DNA from: Bacteroidota bacterium
Lineage (GTDB): Bacteria > Bacteroidota > Bacteroidia > Sphingobacteriales > Sphingobacteriaceae
Direction of reading: 5' to 3'
Length of the DNA stretch: 49,928 bases
Assembly: GCA_013286985.1 (NCBI GenBank)
Contig: JABDEQ010000008.1
Location: forward strand, 1 to 49,928
Position numbers and translations under genes: made by a program. The notes beneath the pieces were generated by a model that searched no databases, was not told where the DNA came from, and was given only the letters and a program-made list of their open reading frames with translations. How positions within the stretch are numbered: position 1 is the stretch's first letter; the number at the start of each line of letters is the position of its first letter. Positions 1 to 8,007 of the stretch are shown here, piece after piece.

Positions 1-3000
1 ATTAAACGGCGAGATCAGGCACCTGCCCGAAAAGGATATTAAATCTATAGCATCGGCCATTAGCATAGCCGAAAATTATCCGGAAGAGGTTAAAGGTTTT
101 ATGAATGATGTACATCAACTCATCAAAACAAGTCATGTTCCTGTGCTGGGTATTACGGGCACCGGCGGTTCGGGTAAATCATCATTGGTGGATGAAATTG
201 TGCGCAGGTTTTTGATAGAGACCGATAAAACACTGGCTATTATTTCTGTCGACCCATCTAAACGCAAAACAGGCGGTGCTCTATTGGGCGATAGGATAAG
301 GATGAATGCAATTAATAGTCCGCGGGTATACATGCGCTCGCTGGCTACCCGGCAAGCCAACCTGGCGCTCTCTAAGCATGTACAGGAAAGTATTGATATC
401 TGTAAGGCTGCGGGATATGATTTTATTATTGTAGAAACTTCGGGTATCGGTCAGTCGGACACGATGATTACCGATTATTGCGACCTGTCACTCTATGTAA
501 TGACACCTGAGTTTGGCGCAGCAACCCAGCTGGAAAAAATAGATATGCTCGATTTTGCCGACCTGGTTGCCCTTAACAAATTTGACAAGCGTGGTGCATT
601 AGATGCCATAAGGGATGTGCGTAAACAATATAAACGTAATCACCATTTGTTTACTGCTAAAGATGAAGATATCCCGGTTTATGGTACCATGGCATCCCAG
701 TTTAATGATCCCGGCATGAATACCTTGTTCAGGGCGTTAATGAGTGCTGTCAAAACAAAAACTGGTGTTGATTTTGTCAGCTTAAAACAAAATAACCAGG
801 CGCCGCAGGAAGAATCTGAAAAGATTTATATTATTCCGCCCGACAGGGTACGGTATTTAGCCGAGATAGTTGAGAGTAGCAACGGTTATAAGCAGTGGGT
901 AAACGAGCAGTGTAAAATTGCGCAGCAGTTGTATGGGTTGAGTATCACTCAGGGCCTTGCGAATGGGGGCCTCACCCCGGCCCTCTCCAAAGGAGAGGGA
1001 GTTAACCAGGCATTACAGGAAATTCAAAAACATCTGGAAGAGCATCTCCACCCCGAATGCAAGCGCCTGCTAAAACATTGGCCCGAAACGGTTAAACAAT
1101 ATACAGCCGAAGATTTTATTTATAAGGTACGCAACAAGGAAATCAGGCAGCCATTATATTATACTTCGCTATCGCAATTAAAGATCCCTAAAATTGCACT
1201 GCCCAAATATGAGGCCTGGGGCGATATATTGCGTTGGCTGCTTACGGAAAATTTGCCCGGAGAATTTCCTTATGCTGCCGGGGTGTTTCCGCTGAAACGA
1301 GAGGGAGAGGACCCAACCCGTATGTTTGCGGGTGAGGGTGGTCCGGAGAGGACTAACAAGCGATTTCATTATGTTTCGCTCGGTCAGCCGGCACACCGGT
1401 TGTCCACTGCTTTTGATTCGGTAACGCTTTATGGCGAAGATCCGCATGAGCGACCGGATATTTATGGTAAAATAGGTAACTCGGGTGTAAGTATCGCCAC
1501 GTTAGATGACGCTAAAAAGCTTTATTCGGGCTTTGACCTGTGCGCTGCTACAACTTCGGTTTCAATGACGATAAATGGCCCGGCACCTATGCTACTTGGC
1601 TTTTTTATGAATGCAGCTATTGATCAGCAATGCGAAAAGTACATTGTTGAACATCAATTGCAACATTTGGTAGAGGCAAAGTTTAGGGAGTTGTATGATG
1701 ATAGGGGATTGAGGAGACCGGGATATGGAAGCCAGATGGGGGGAAGCCTCACCCCGGCCCTCTCCAAAGGAGAGGGAGTTGAAAAGAAAGCGGGAAAGTT
1801 TGGTTATGAGACGGGAGATTCAAAGATTTGGGAGCTTTTAAAAGCAAACTCAAGAGAAAACCGGCAAAATCAGACTGAAGCTGAAAATGTGTTATGGGGG
1901 TATTTAAGAAACAATCAAACGGGCTATAAAATAAGACGGCAGCATGCTATTGATGGTTATATTGCCGATTTTGTTTGTCTTTCAAAAGGATTAGTTATTG
2001 AAGTTGATGGCGGTTATCACCAATTAACTCAGGAACAAGATGAAGTAAGAACCAGGGTCTTAAATAACGAAGGTTTTGAAGTAGTTCGTTTTTTAAATGA
2101 GGATGTAATCAATAACACAGGGCAAGTAATTCAAAGTATAAAGGGAGCACTCCAAAATCAGCCGGAGAGAAAACTTGTTCCCGCTGCAAAGCCTCACCCT
2201 GCCCTCTCCAAAGGAGAGGGTTCTGAAATTAGCGAAGCTACCTCCCTCTCCTTTGGAGAGGGCCGGGGTGAGGCTTCTCTTCCCCAAGGCAACAACGGCC
2301 TCGGCCTAATGCTTTTAGGCCTCACCGGCGACCAGGTATTACCTGCCAAAGAATATGAAAAAATAAAAGCCGATGCCATAGCTAAGGTACGCGGCACGGT
2401 GCAGGCGGATATTTTAAAAGAAGACCAGGCACAAAATACCTGCATTTTTTCTACTGAATTTGCCTTGCGGATGATGGGCGATATTCAACAGTATTTTATA
2501 AATAATCGGGTTCAGAATTTTTATTCGGTATCCATTTCCGGTTATCATATTGCAGAGGCGGGTGCAAACCCTGTAACGCAACTGGCTTTTACTTTATCCA
2601 ATGGTTTTACTTATGTGGAGTATTATTTAAGCAGGGGAATGCATATTGATGATTTTGCACCCAACCTTTCATTCTTTTTCTCCAATGGTATTGATCCGGA
2701 GTATTCGGTAATTGGTCGTGTAGCGAGGCGGATATGGGCAAAAGCAATCAAAAATAAATACAAGGGAAATGATAGATCGCAAAAGCTTAAATATCATATC
2801 CAAACCAGCGGCAGGTCATTACATGCACAGGAAATTGATTTTAACGATATCCGTACCACCCTGCAGGCTTTGTATGCTATTTATGATAATTGTAATTCGT
2901 TGCACACCAATGCTTACGATGAAGCCATAACAACCCCTACAGAAGAATCGGTGCGCCGTGCAATGGCTATTCAGCTAATTATTAATCGTGAATTAGGCCT

Positions 3001-3490
3001 TGCCAAAAATGAAAACCCTATACAAGGTGCTTTTATTATTGAAGAGCTGACCGACCTGGTTGAAGAAGCCGTATTGGCAGAATTTAAAGCTATAAATGAT
3101 CGCGGTGGTGTTTTAGGAGCGATGGAAACCATGTATCAACGCAGTAAAATACAGGAAGAATCGCTTTATTATGAAACATTAAAACATAATGGCGACTATC
3201 CGATTGTGGGTGTAAATACATTCTTAAATAAAAAAGGATCGCCAACCATTGTGCCATCCGAAGTGATAAGGGCTACAGAAGAGGAAAAGCAATTCCAGAT
3301 ACAGGCACTGCATGAGTTTCAACACCGCAACCAGGATAAAATACCACAATTACTGAAGGATCTTCAGCATATTGCTATTGGTGGTGAAAATATTTTTGAA
3401 AGCCTGATGGAAGCCTGTAAATATTGCTCATTGGGACAAATTTCGCATGCTTTATATGAAGTAGGAGGACAATACAGAAGGAATATGTAG
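1..3490 (+). CDS. icmF: Fused isobutyryl-CoA mutase IcmF, 5'-truncated by the window, with in-frame repeat and DUF559 insertions
   Basis: IcmF interconverts isobutyryl-CoA and n-butyryl-CoA using coenzyme B12 and carries its own GTPase chaperone domain. The frame is open from base 2, so the true start and the N-terminal B12-binding domain lie upstream; the ATG at 101 is internal. Visible in order: the MeaI-like G domain with P-loop GTGGSGKS (158-181) and NKFD (575-586), a linker, then the mutase barrel with [70 protein letters not shown] and [12 protein letters not shown]. Two stretches are foreign to the family: about 15 codons near 969-1003 in the linker, and about 180 codons near 1735-2280 in the barrel, between the RGLRRP and [10 protein letters not shown] segments that are nearly adjacent in other IcmFs. 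Without them the length fits a normal IcmF of about 1,100 residues. No stop interrupts the frame. Family assignment is certain; activity with the insertion is not known. Confidence 0.95.
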   Translation, partial: LNGEIRHLPEKDIKSIASAISIAENYPEEVKGFMNDVHQLIKTSHVPVLGITGTGGSGKSSLVDEIVRRFLIETDKTLAIISVDPSKRKTGGALLGDRIRMNAINSPRVYMRSLATRQANLALSKHVQESIDICKAAGYDFIIVETSGIGQSDTMITDYCDLSLYVMTPEFGAATQLEKIDMLDFADLVALNKFDKRGALDAIRDVRKQYKRNHHLFTAKDEDIPVYGTMASQFNDPGMNTLFRALMSAVKTKTGVDFVSLKQNNQAPQEESEKIYIIPPDRVRYLAEIVESSNGYKQWVNEQCKIAQQLYGLSITQGLANGGLTPALSKGEGVNQALQEIQKHLEEHLHPECKRLLKHWPETVKQYTAEDFIYKVRNKEIRQPLYYTSLSQLKIPKIALPKYEAWGDILRWLLTENLPGEFPYAAGVFPLKREGEDPTRMFAGEGGPERTNKRFHYVSLGQPAHRLSTAFDSVTLYGEDPHERPDIYGKIGNSGVSIATLDDAKKLYSGFDLCAATTSVSMTINGPAPMLLGFFMNAAIDQQCEKYIVEHQLQHLVEAKFRELYDDRGLRRPGYGSQMGGSLTPALSKGEGVEKKAGKFGYETGDSKIWELLKANSRENRQNQTEAENVLWGYLRNNQTGYKIRRQHAIDGYIADFVCLSKGLVIEVDGGYHQLTQEQDEVRTRVLNNEGFEVVRFLNEDVINNTGQVIQSIKGALQNQPERKLVPAAKPHPALSKGEGSEISEATSLSFGEGRGEASLPQGNNGLGLMLLGLTGDQVLPAKEYEKIKADAIAKVRGTVQADILKEDQAQNTCIFSTEFALRMMGDIQQYFINNRVQNFYSVSISGYHIAEAGANPVTQLAFTLSNGFTYVEYYLSRGMHIDDFAPNLSFFFSNGIDPEYSVIGRVARRIWAKAIKNKYKGNDRSQKLKYHIQTSGRSLHAQEIDFNDIRTTLQALYAIYDNCNSLHTNAYDEAITTPTEESVRRAMAIQLIINRELGLAKNENPIQGAFIIEELTDLVEEAVLAEFKAINDRGGVLGAMETMYQRSKIQEESLYYETLKHNGDYPIVGVNTFLNKKGSPTIVPSEVIRATEEEKQFQIQALHEFQHRNQDKIPQLLKDLQHIAIGGENIFESLMEACKYCSLGQISHALYEVGGQYRRNM
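969..1003 (+). repeat. Hairpin repeat copy R1, single, in frame in icmF linker
   Basis: A 35-bp sequence starting with head GCCTCACCCC, followed by the perfect 8-bp hairpin CCCTCTCCAAAGGAGAGGG, then AGTT. It is identical over all 35 bp to the copy at 1746-1780. It is translated as [11 protein letters not shown] inside the linker between the G domain and the mutase domain, a region of variable length in the family, so the insertion may be harmless. Confidence 0.95.
1744..1778 (+). repeat. Left terminal inverted repeat (R2) of the DUF559 module
   Basis: 35 bp: AA, head GCCTCACCCC, GG, hairpin CCCTCTCCAAAGGAGAGGG, AG. It is an exact reverse complement of 2242-2276 and matches R1 from its second part on. 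Translated in frame as [11 protein letters not shown]. Confidence 0.96.
2191..2220 (+). repeat. Hairpin repeat copy R3, direct orientation, one-base-shorter variant
   Basis: 30 bp with head GCCTCACCCT and the same hairpin CCCTCTCCAAAGGAGAGGG; the CCCCGG between head and stem of the other copies is reduced to CCCTG. It reads [10 protein letters not shown] in the icmF frame. With R4, 23 bp downstream and inverted, it forms a compact two-armed palindrome. Confidence 0.93.
2242..2276 (-). repeat. Right terminal inverted repeat (R4) of the DUF559 module
   Basis: 35 bp, exact reverse complement of 1744-1778. In the icmF frame it is read on the opposite strand of the repeat, giving [11 protein letters not shown], so the repeat is open in both orientations. 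Just outside it, the CCCC of 2282-2285 mirrors a GGGG tract just before the left repeat. Confidence 0.96.
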
Positions 3491-3492
3491 TT

Positions 3493-3529
3493 GTTTAGTG
3501 ATTAGAGGTTAGTGGTTGAAGGTTAGGGG
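3493..3529 (+). repeat. Degenerate 7-bp-period array downstream of icmF
   Basis: Five consecutive heptads GTTTAGT, GATTAGA, GGTTAGT, GGTTGAA, GGTTAGG without a phase break, directly after the icmF stop. Similar arrays lie near 22681, 22763, 27158, 27284 and 41964. Confidence 0.8.
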
Positions 3530-3587
3530 CCATATGATATAAAAAGTATAACTTCGATATTTTAAATGTAATAAATGAGCCAAAGTC

Positions 3588-3788
3588 ATGATTTCAAATA
3601 AACTAAGGCCTGAGAATGTTGAATTGCGGCGCAAAGTTATGGAAGGCATCAACAAGGCTCTTAGGTAATTGGTGATCGCAAGTGCTGAAAGAAATGAAAA
3701 ACTGGTAATTGCCGACAGTGACGGAAATGTGTTGCACGTGCCTGCTAAGGATCTGTTTAAAACGCTCCCGGAAGCAGAACATATTTAA
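3588..3788 (+). pseudogene. Small (about 66-codon) gene interrupted by an in-frame TAA
   Basis: ATG at 3588 opens a frame reading MISNKLRPENVELRRKVMEG and so on to codon 26, where TAA at 3666-3668 stops it. The same frame continues without a further stop for 39 more codons (LVIASAERNEKLVIADSDGN, then HVPAKDLFKTLPEAEHI) to TAA at 3786. The two halves together look like one small charged protein of the sort common in this phylum, with a helical N-half and a beta-like LVIADSDGNV segment. The stop falls where a Lys codon would be natural. Function unknown. A sequencing error or a short functional 26-residue product cannot be excluded. Confidence 0.6.
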
Positions 3789-3841
3789 TTCTTCCTTTTT
3801 TATTTAATCAAAATAATGACCAAAACCCTTTATTTTGCAAA

Positions 3842-4417
3842 ATGCCATCCCCAATAATAGAAGACAAAACCTTCACTAAAGCTACTGCTGAAACGCTCTC
3901 GGGTTATAATAATACTTTCGAAAATTGCAGCTTTATAAACAGCGATCTTTCTTACGCTGATCTGTCATCAGTAACTTTTATTAATTGCAGCTTCCAGGGT
4001 TGTAATTTAACGCTGATCCGTTTGTCGGATACTGGTTTGCAGGATATTCATTTTAAAGATTGTAAATTAAGCGGGGCCGATTTTAGTAAAAGCCGCGATT
4101 TTTTGTTTGAAGTGAATTTTGAGGCTTGTATACTGGATAATGCCATCTTCTATAAAAAGAAAAATAAAGGAGCTAAGTTCACAGATTGCTCCATGATAGA
4201 AACCGACTTTACAGAGAGTGATCTGACGGATGTATCATTTATTAATTGCAATCTTAACCGTGCTTTTTTTAGCCGTACTGTTTTGAAAAATGCGGATTTG
4301 CGCACATCTTACAACTACACCATTGACCCTGATACCAACGTGCTAAAAAAAGCCAGATTTTCTGTCCATGGTTTGCCCGGTTTGCTGGCTAAATATGATA
4401 TCAGGATTGAAGGTTGA
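3842..4417 (+). CDS. Pentapeptide-repeat protein
   Basis: A 191-residue soluble protein made almost entirely of pentapeptide repeats, A(D/N)(L/F)xx: for example FENCSFINSDLSYADLSSVT, FINCSFQGCNL, HFKDCKLSGADFSKS, KFTDCSMIETDFTESDLTDV and FINCNLNRAFF. Such repeats form a right-handed square beta-helix; relatives include Qnr/McbG proteins that mimic DNA and protect gyrase, but most pentapeptide proteins have no known role and nothing here proves that function. There is no signal peptide. The gene stands alone, facing the serine hydrolase gene, with a shared terminator between. A TTATTTTG stretch lies only a few bases before the ATG, so a very short or absent leader is possible. Confidence 0.9.
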   Translation: MPSPIIEDKTFTKATAETLSGYNNTFENCSFINSDLSYADLSSVTFINCSFQGCNLTLIRLSDTGLQDIHFKDCKLSGADFSKSRDFLFEVNFEACILDNAIFYKKKNKGAKFTDCSMIETDFTESDLTDVSFINCNLNRAFFSRTVLKNADLRTSYNYTIDPDTNVLKKARFSVHGLPGLLAKYDIRIEG

Positions 4418-4440
4418 TCTGTACAATCTATATTCAAAAA

Positions 4441-4471
4441 AACTTACGAAGTTTTTAAAACTTCGTAAGTT
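4441..4471. terminator. Bidirectional terminator hairpin
   Basis: Stem AACTTACGAAGTTT (4441-4454) pairs with AAACTTCGTAAGTT (4458-4471), with A/T-rich flanks on both sides. It lies between two convergent genes and can serve both. Confidence 0.85.
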
Positions 4472-4480
4472 TGATATTTT

Positions 4481-6061
4481 CTATTTTACCTTATGAAAAT
4501 CCAGATCCTGGAAATCAAAGCTAAAATCAGTTAGGGGCGATACTGGTTTCATTTTTATACCAACAGGCTTTCCGTTTTCATCCGGCGAAAACATAGCGAA
4601 AGCGTCAGCCTCCATGCTCCGGTAGTTCCATTTTATAACAAATGTGTTGCCAATATAAGGTAATACTTGTCCGCTTAACTTCGGAGACCTTTTGCAGGTG
4701 ATCCATAATTGCCCGTCTTTTAAACTGATTACTGCGTCGCCGAGCCAGTTGTCATGATAAGTTCCGGTATAAGGTGTCAGGTCAATTTTTGTAGCATCAA
4801 GTTTCCGGGCGTCCACCTGTTTCCATACAGCTGCGGTTACTTTATCGGCGTTGTCATTGCTGGCTTTTACATTATCAGCATACATCTTTACCCAATCCCT
4901 GCCGCTTAAACCTAAATAGCTGTCCTTAATCTGGTTGGTGACAGCACTGAATGCCGCGCCCGACTCCTGGTTGGTTAACACAATAATAGCCAGCTTTAAT
5001 TCTGGCAGCATAGTTATTTTAGTTACCATACCATCGATACCTCCGGTGTGATTTACTTCTTTGTAGCCATTTACATCCGACAAAACAAAGCCCAAACCAT
5101 ATGCAGTGAAATGTGTGTTGTAATAATTTTTAGCCGGAGTAGGTATTATAGTTTGCGGCGACCACATTTCCCGGTGTATCGCTTCGCTGAACAGGTGCGC
5201 GCTATCACCATACTTGCCATTATTCATTTGAACAATAACCCATTTGCTCAGTTCAGCTACGCTGGAATAAATTCCAGCCGCTGCATCGCCTGTGCCTGCT
5301 ATAAAGCGCGGTATTACTACCACCTTGCCATCTACTGGGGCGTGTGCGTCGGCCACATCGCTAAAATCTTTTAATCGTTGGTAAGCCGCTACACTGTGCG
5401 TCATTTGCAGTGGTTTCATGATGCGGTTTTCTATAAAATCTTCCCAACTCATCCCCGATACTCTTTTGACTATCTCGCCGGCAACTTTATATAACTGGTT
5501 ATCATAATCATACTTGCTTCTAAAACTCGATACTGGTTTTAAATAACGCAGGTTATGTATCACATCGTCCATAGTAAAATTGGTCGAATCCGGCCAGTCC
5601 ATCAGGTCTCCTGCACCCAATCCTAAACCACTGCGGTGGGTTAACAAATCTCTTATGGTAAATTCAGCGGTCACGTAAGGATCATACAATTTAAATTCGG
5701 GAATATAATCCGTAACCTTATCATCAAGCTTCAATTTTCCCTCGTCGGCCAAAATACCTATTGCGGCAACGGTAAAAGCTTTGCTATTAGATGCTATTCC
5801 AAACAAGGTGTTTTCATCAACTTTTTTGCCGGTGTTTACAGAACGTACTCCGTAACCTTTTTCATAAACTATTTTATTGTCTTTTATAATAGCAACGGCA
5901 ATGCCAGGTACATCAAATGTTTTTAATGTTCTGTTAACCAGTCGATCGACAGAGTCGGGTGTAATTACTTGTGAATAAGCATTTATGCCGGGAATCAACA
6001 GGCAAAATGAAATAAAAAGAGACTTGAATTTCGAAGAGCGAAAAATTGAGAAAGATTGCAT
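4481..6061 (-). CDS. Secreted serine hydrolase, class C beta-lactamase family, with DUF3471-like C-terminus
   Basis: 526 residues. Residues 1-30 are a signal peptide ending near NAYSQ. The beta-lactamase/esterase domain covers about 35-380: S91-x-x-K94 in IASNSKAFT, Y186-D-N188 as the YxN motif, THRSGLGLGAGD, and HTGGIDGM as the KTG-like motif. The remaining part (about 410-526, TPYTGTYHDNWLGDAVISLK onward) matches the C-terminal beta domain often called DUF3471. Enzymes of this kind are usually D-aminopeptidases, esterases or peptidoglycan-related carboxypeptidases in the periplasm; a true beta-lactamase is less likely with this architecture. The gene is monocistronic. Substrate unknown. Confidence 0.92.
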   Translation of the reverse strand: MQSFSIFRSSKFKSLFISFCLLIPGINAYSQVITPDSVDRLVNRTLKTFDVPGIAVAIIKDNKIVYEKGYGVRSVNTGKKVDENTLFGIASNSKAFTVAAIGILADEGKLKLDDKVTDYIPEFKLYDPYVTAEFTIRDLLTHRSGLGLGAGDLMDWPDSTNFTMDDVIHNLRYLKPVSSFRSKYDYDNQLYKVAGEIVKRVSGMSWEDFIENRIMKPLQMTHSVAAYQRLKDFSDVADAHAPVDGKVVVIPRFIAGTGDAAAGIYSSVAELSKWVIVQMNNGKYGDSAHLFSEAIHREMWSPQTIIPTPAKNYYNTHFTAYGLGFVLSDVNGYKEVNHTGGIDGMVTKITMLPELKLAIIVLTNQESGAAFSAVTNQIKDSYLGLSGRDWVKMYADNVKASNDNADKVTAAVWKQVDARKLDATKIDLTPYTGTYHDNWLGDAVISLKDGQLWITCKRSPKLSGQVLPYIGNTFVIKWNYRSMEADAFAMFSPDENGKPVGIKMKPVSPLTDFSFDFQDLDFHKVK

Positions 6062-6084
6062 TTTATATGATCAGTTATAGATGC

Positions 6085-6114
6085 TAAACATACTAATTGC
6101 AGGGCTAATTTCAA
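6085..6114 (-). promoter_or_regulatory. Putative Bacteroidota promoter of the serine hydrolase gene
   Basis: On the minus strand, TTG (6114-6112), 19 bp, then TATGTTTA (6092-6085), one base off TAnnTTTG. It lies 24 bp before the start codon. Confidence 0.45.
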
Positions 6115-6140
6115 AAAGGCAAAAATGGGGAGTTTTTTGC

Positions 6141-6170
6141 ATAACGATGGGTTTTAAAACCCATCGTTAT
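6141..6170 (-). terminator. Perfect 30-bp palindrome, terminator of the small gene at 6167-6445
   Basis: ATAACGATGGGTTTT (6141-6155) pairs with AAAACCCATCGTTAT (6156-6170). On the minus strand it is followed by GCAAAAAACTCCCC, so the U-tract is provided by the TTTT within the arm. The stop codon of the upstream gene is inside the stem. Confidence 0.6.
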
Positions 6171-6445
6171 GTGGCATCCGAAAGAAGTTTTAAAAAGTCA
6201 TCAGCCTTAATAATTCCTTCAATTTTGCCTTTTACTTCAATTGCGATACCTGCAATATTTTTATGTAATTGCAATCTCCCACCAAATAGCTTTTTTTCAT
6301 CTGATGTGGTAAAACGTTTGAGCTTTGCGAACCCTTCTTTCCGGCAAACGTTTTCCACGCCGCTATTATAAACTACTAAACGCGCCTTATTTCCTGAATT
6401 TTCAATAGCAAAATAGAAATCGTTATTGAGTTTTATTAATTCCAT
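6167..6445 (-). CDS. Small hypothetical protein, 92 aa
   Basis: I do not recognise the family. The product is a charged, soluble protein without signal peptide or membrane segment: MELIKLNNDFYFAIENSG, then KRFTTSDEKKLFGGRLQLH and IEGIIKADDFLKLLSDAT. The composition (rich in K, E, D, I, L) looks like a real protein and a strong hairpin follows its stop, while the overlapping plus-strand frame (6081-6371) has an unnatural composition. It diverges from mraZ across about 200 bp. Confidence 0.6.
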   Translation of the reverse strand: MELIKLNNDFYFAIENSGNKARLVVYNSGVENVCRKEGFAKLKRFTTSDEKKLFGGRLQLHKNIAGIAIEVKGKIEGIIKADDFLKLLSDAT

Positions 6446-6570
6446 TTTAAATATATAAAGTGCTTTAAATCAATAAGTAACAAAATTAAAAGTAATTTAT
6501 TTTTTAGGTTTTTAGCCAGTGGAAAGTGCGAATAATAATCCACACGGCTATTGCACAAGTGTTAATAACT

Positions 6571-6600
6571 TTAGTGGTAGAAAGTGGTAGAAAGTGGTAA
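6571..6600 (+). promoter_or_regulatory. Three tandem MraZ boxes upstream of mraZ
   Basis: Three 10-bp direct repeats TTAGTGGTAG, AAAGTGGTAG, AAAGTGGTAA, end 43 bp before the mraZ start. MraZ in other bacteria binds tandem direct repeats with about 10-bp spacing (AAAGTG-type in Mollicutes, TGGG-type in Enterobacteria), repressing or activating its own operon. A possible -7 element TAATTTTA lies just downstream (6609-6616), which would put the boxes over the -33 region and suit repression. A further lone AAAGTG occurs at 6523. Confidence 0.85.
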
Positions 6601-6643
6601 AAGAACCCTAATTTTACATTACAATTAATGCCAAAGTTTTAAA

Positions 6644-7108
6644 ATGTCCCATTTAACCGGCGAGTTTGAGTGTAAATTAGATAACAAAGGGCGAATGATG
6701 ATCCCTGCGGGCCTCAAAAAAAAGCTTCCTGAAGCTGAAAGTGAGGGGCTTGTGATCAATCGTGGCTTTAAAAAGTATCTTGTTATTTACACCAAAAAGG
6801 AATGGGACAAAAAGCTTGACGAACTCAGCAAACTTAATCAATACGAAAGCAAAAACATAGAATTCATCCGTTATTTTACCCGTGGCGCTACCGAGTTAAC
6901 GCTTGATGCTGCAGGTAGGGTGAATTTACCGCAGTCGTTATTGGATTACGCAAATATTAAAGCTGATGCCGTGTTAACCTGCCAGATCAATAAAATTGAA
7001 GTATGGGATAAGGCGGCTTATGATGCAATGATTGATAGTGAACCGGAAAATTTTGCCGCATTGGCCGAAGAAGTGATGGGCGATAAAAGAAAGGGCGAAA
7101 CCATATGA
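6644..7108 (+). CDS. mraZ: Transcriptional regulator MraZ
   Basis: 154 residues, the usual length. Two SpoVT/AbrB-like beta domains are visible: GEFECKLDNKGRMMIPAGLK (about 6-25) and TLDAAGRVNLPQSLLDY (about 86-102). MraZ forms a ring-shaped oligomer that binds direct repeats in front of its own gene and tunes expression of the dcw cluster. This is the first gene of that cluster, with three tandem boxes upstream. Its stop overlaps the rsmH start by ATGA, pointing to translational coupling. Confidence 0.97.
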   Translation: MSHLTGEFECKLDNKGRMMIPAGLKKKLPEAESEGLVINRGFKKYLVIYTKKEWDKKLDELSKLNQYESKNIEFIRYFTRGATELTLDAAGRVNLPQSLLDYANIKADAVLTCQINKIEVWDKAAYDAMIDSEPENFAALAEEVMGDKRKGETI

Positions 7109-8007
7109 GCGAATACCATACTCCCGTAATGCTGAATGAATGCATTGAGGCTTTAAATATAAAGCCAAATGGTACTTATGTGGATGTAACCTTTGGCGGA
7201 GGCGGTCATTCCCGCGAGATCTTAAAGCATCTGAATAAAGAGGGAAGATTATTGGCATTTGATCAGGATGCCGATGCAAGGCAAAATATTATAGATGATG
7301 ATCGTTTTGTTTTTGTTGATCAGAATTTTCGTTTCCTTAAAAACTTTTGCCGCTTGCACGGCGCTATTCCGGTTGACGGGATTTTAGCCGATTTGGGTGT
7401 TTCTTCCTATCAGTTTGACCAGGCCGAACGGGGATTCTCCATTCGCTTTGACGCGGAGTTGGATATGCGCATGAATCAGGAATCGGCATTGAGTGCAAAG
7501 GACGTGGTAAATAATTATTCGGAAGCCGAGTTACACCGCATTTTTGGAATATACGGTGAAATACAAAATGCCAAATCGCTGGCAAATACAATAGTAACAG
7601 GTCGCCTAAATGCACCAATAGTTACTGTGGCCGACCTGAAAAATGTTATCGCCAATCGTATCCCAAAAGGCAAAGAAAATAAATACCTGGCGCAAGTTTT
7701 TCAGGCGTTGCGTATTGAAGTAAACCAGGAGTTGGAGGCATTGAAAGATTTTTTAATGCAATCGGCAGAAGTGTTGGTTTCTGGCGGCCGGCTGGTGGTA
7801 ATGTCATATCACTCGCTGGAAGACAGGTTGGTAAAGAATTTTATAGCCAAGGGCAAATTCAGCGGCGAGTTGGAGAAGGATTTATACGGAAACGATAACA
7901 GGCCTTTCGACACAGTCAGCAGGGGCGTAATTACAGCATCGGAACAAGAAATAAGTGAAAATAATAGGGCACGGAGCGCTAAATTAAGAATAGCGGTAAA
8001 GAAATGA
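7105..8007 (+). CDS. rsmH: 16S rRNA (cytosine(1402)-N(4))-methyltransferase RsmH
   Basis: 300 residues, formerly MraW. It methylates N4 of C1402 in 16S rRNA with S-adenosylmethionine. The start YHTPVMLNECIEAL, the SAM-binding YVDVTFGGGGHSREIL, ILADLGVSSYQFD with the following RGFSIRFDAELDMRMN, the NEL-type Q-A-L-RIEVNQELEAL segment and the C-terminal MSYHSLEDRLVKNF are all in place. It overlaps mraZ and the ftsL-like gene by four bases each, so the three are probably co-translated. Confidence 0.98.
   Translation: MSEYHTPVMLNECIEALNIKPNGTYVDVTFGGGGHSREILKHLNKEGRLLAFDQDADARQNIIDDDRFVFVDQNFRFLKNFCRLHGAIPVDGILADLGVSSYQFDQAERGFSIRFDAELDMRMNQESALSAKDVVNNYSEAELHRIFGIYGEIQNAKSLANTIVTGRLNAPIVTVADLKNVIANRIPKGKENKYLAQVFQALRIEVNQELEALKDFLMQSAEVLVSGGRLVVMSYHSLEDRLVKNFIAKGKFSGELEKDLYGNDNRPFDTVSRGVITASEQEISENNRARSAKLRIAVKK

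Larger units (their letters stand above)
1744..2276 (+). mobile_element. DUF559 endonuclease module flanked by 35-bp inverted repeats, inserted in icmF
   Basis: A 533-bp unit bounded by perfect 35-bp inverted repeats (1744-1778 and 2242-2276). Between them, nucleotides of about 1817-2160 encode a complete DUF559 domain (Vsr-like, PD-(D/E)XK nuclease fold): a helical start with [15 protein letters not shown], then [25 protein letters not shown], and [11 protein letters not shown]. The Asp of YIADF and the E-x-D of IEVDG expected at the active site are present. There is no stop codon and no separate terminator, so the domain is made as part of IcmF. The ATG at 1736-1738 is in frame and follows GGAAG, so an internal start is conceivable, but any product would run on into the mutase. 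No target-site duplication is evident. The name 'mobile element' is inferred from the repeats and the interruption of a conserved enzyme. Confidence 0.8.

Noticed and set aside
101..103. ATG at 101 as start of icmF
   Set aside because: The frame is open upstream to the window edge and the residues before it (for example [11 protein letters not shown]) continue the family sequence toward the missing B12 domain.
1730..2285. Intein or intron in icmF
   Set aside because: The insert has no N-terminal Cys/Ser splice block, no C-terminal His-Asn-Cys/Ser/Thr motif, and no group I/II intron features; it is simply read through.
6081..6371. 96-codon plus-strand ORF
   Set aside because: Fully overlaps the more protein-like minus-strand gene at 6167-6445 and crosses the perfect terminator palindrome.
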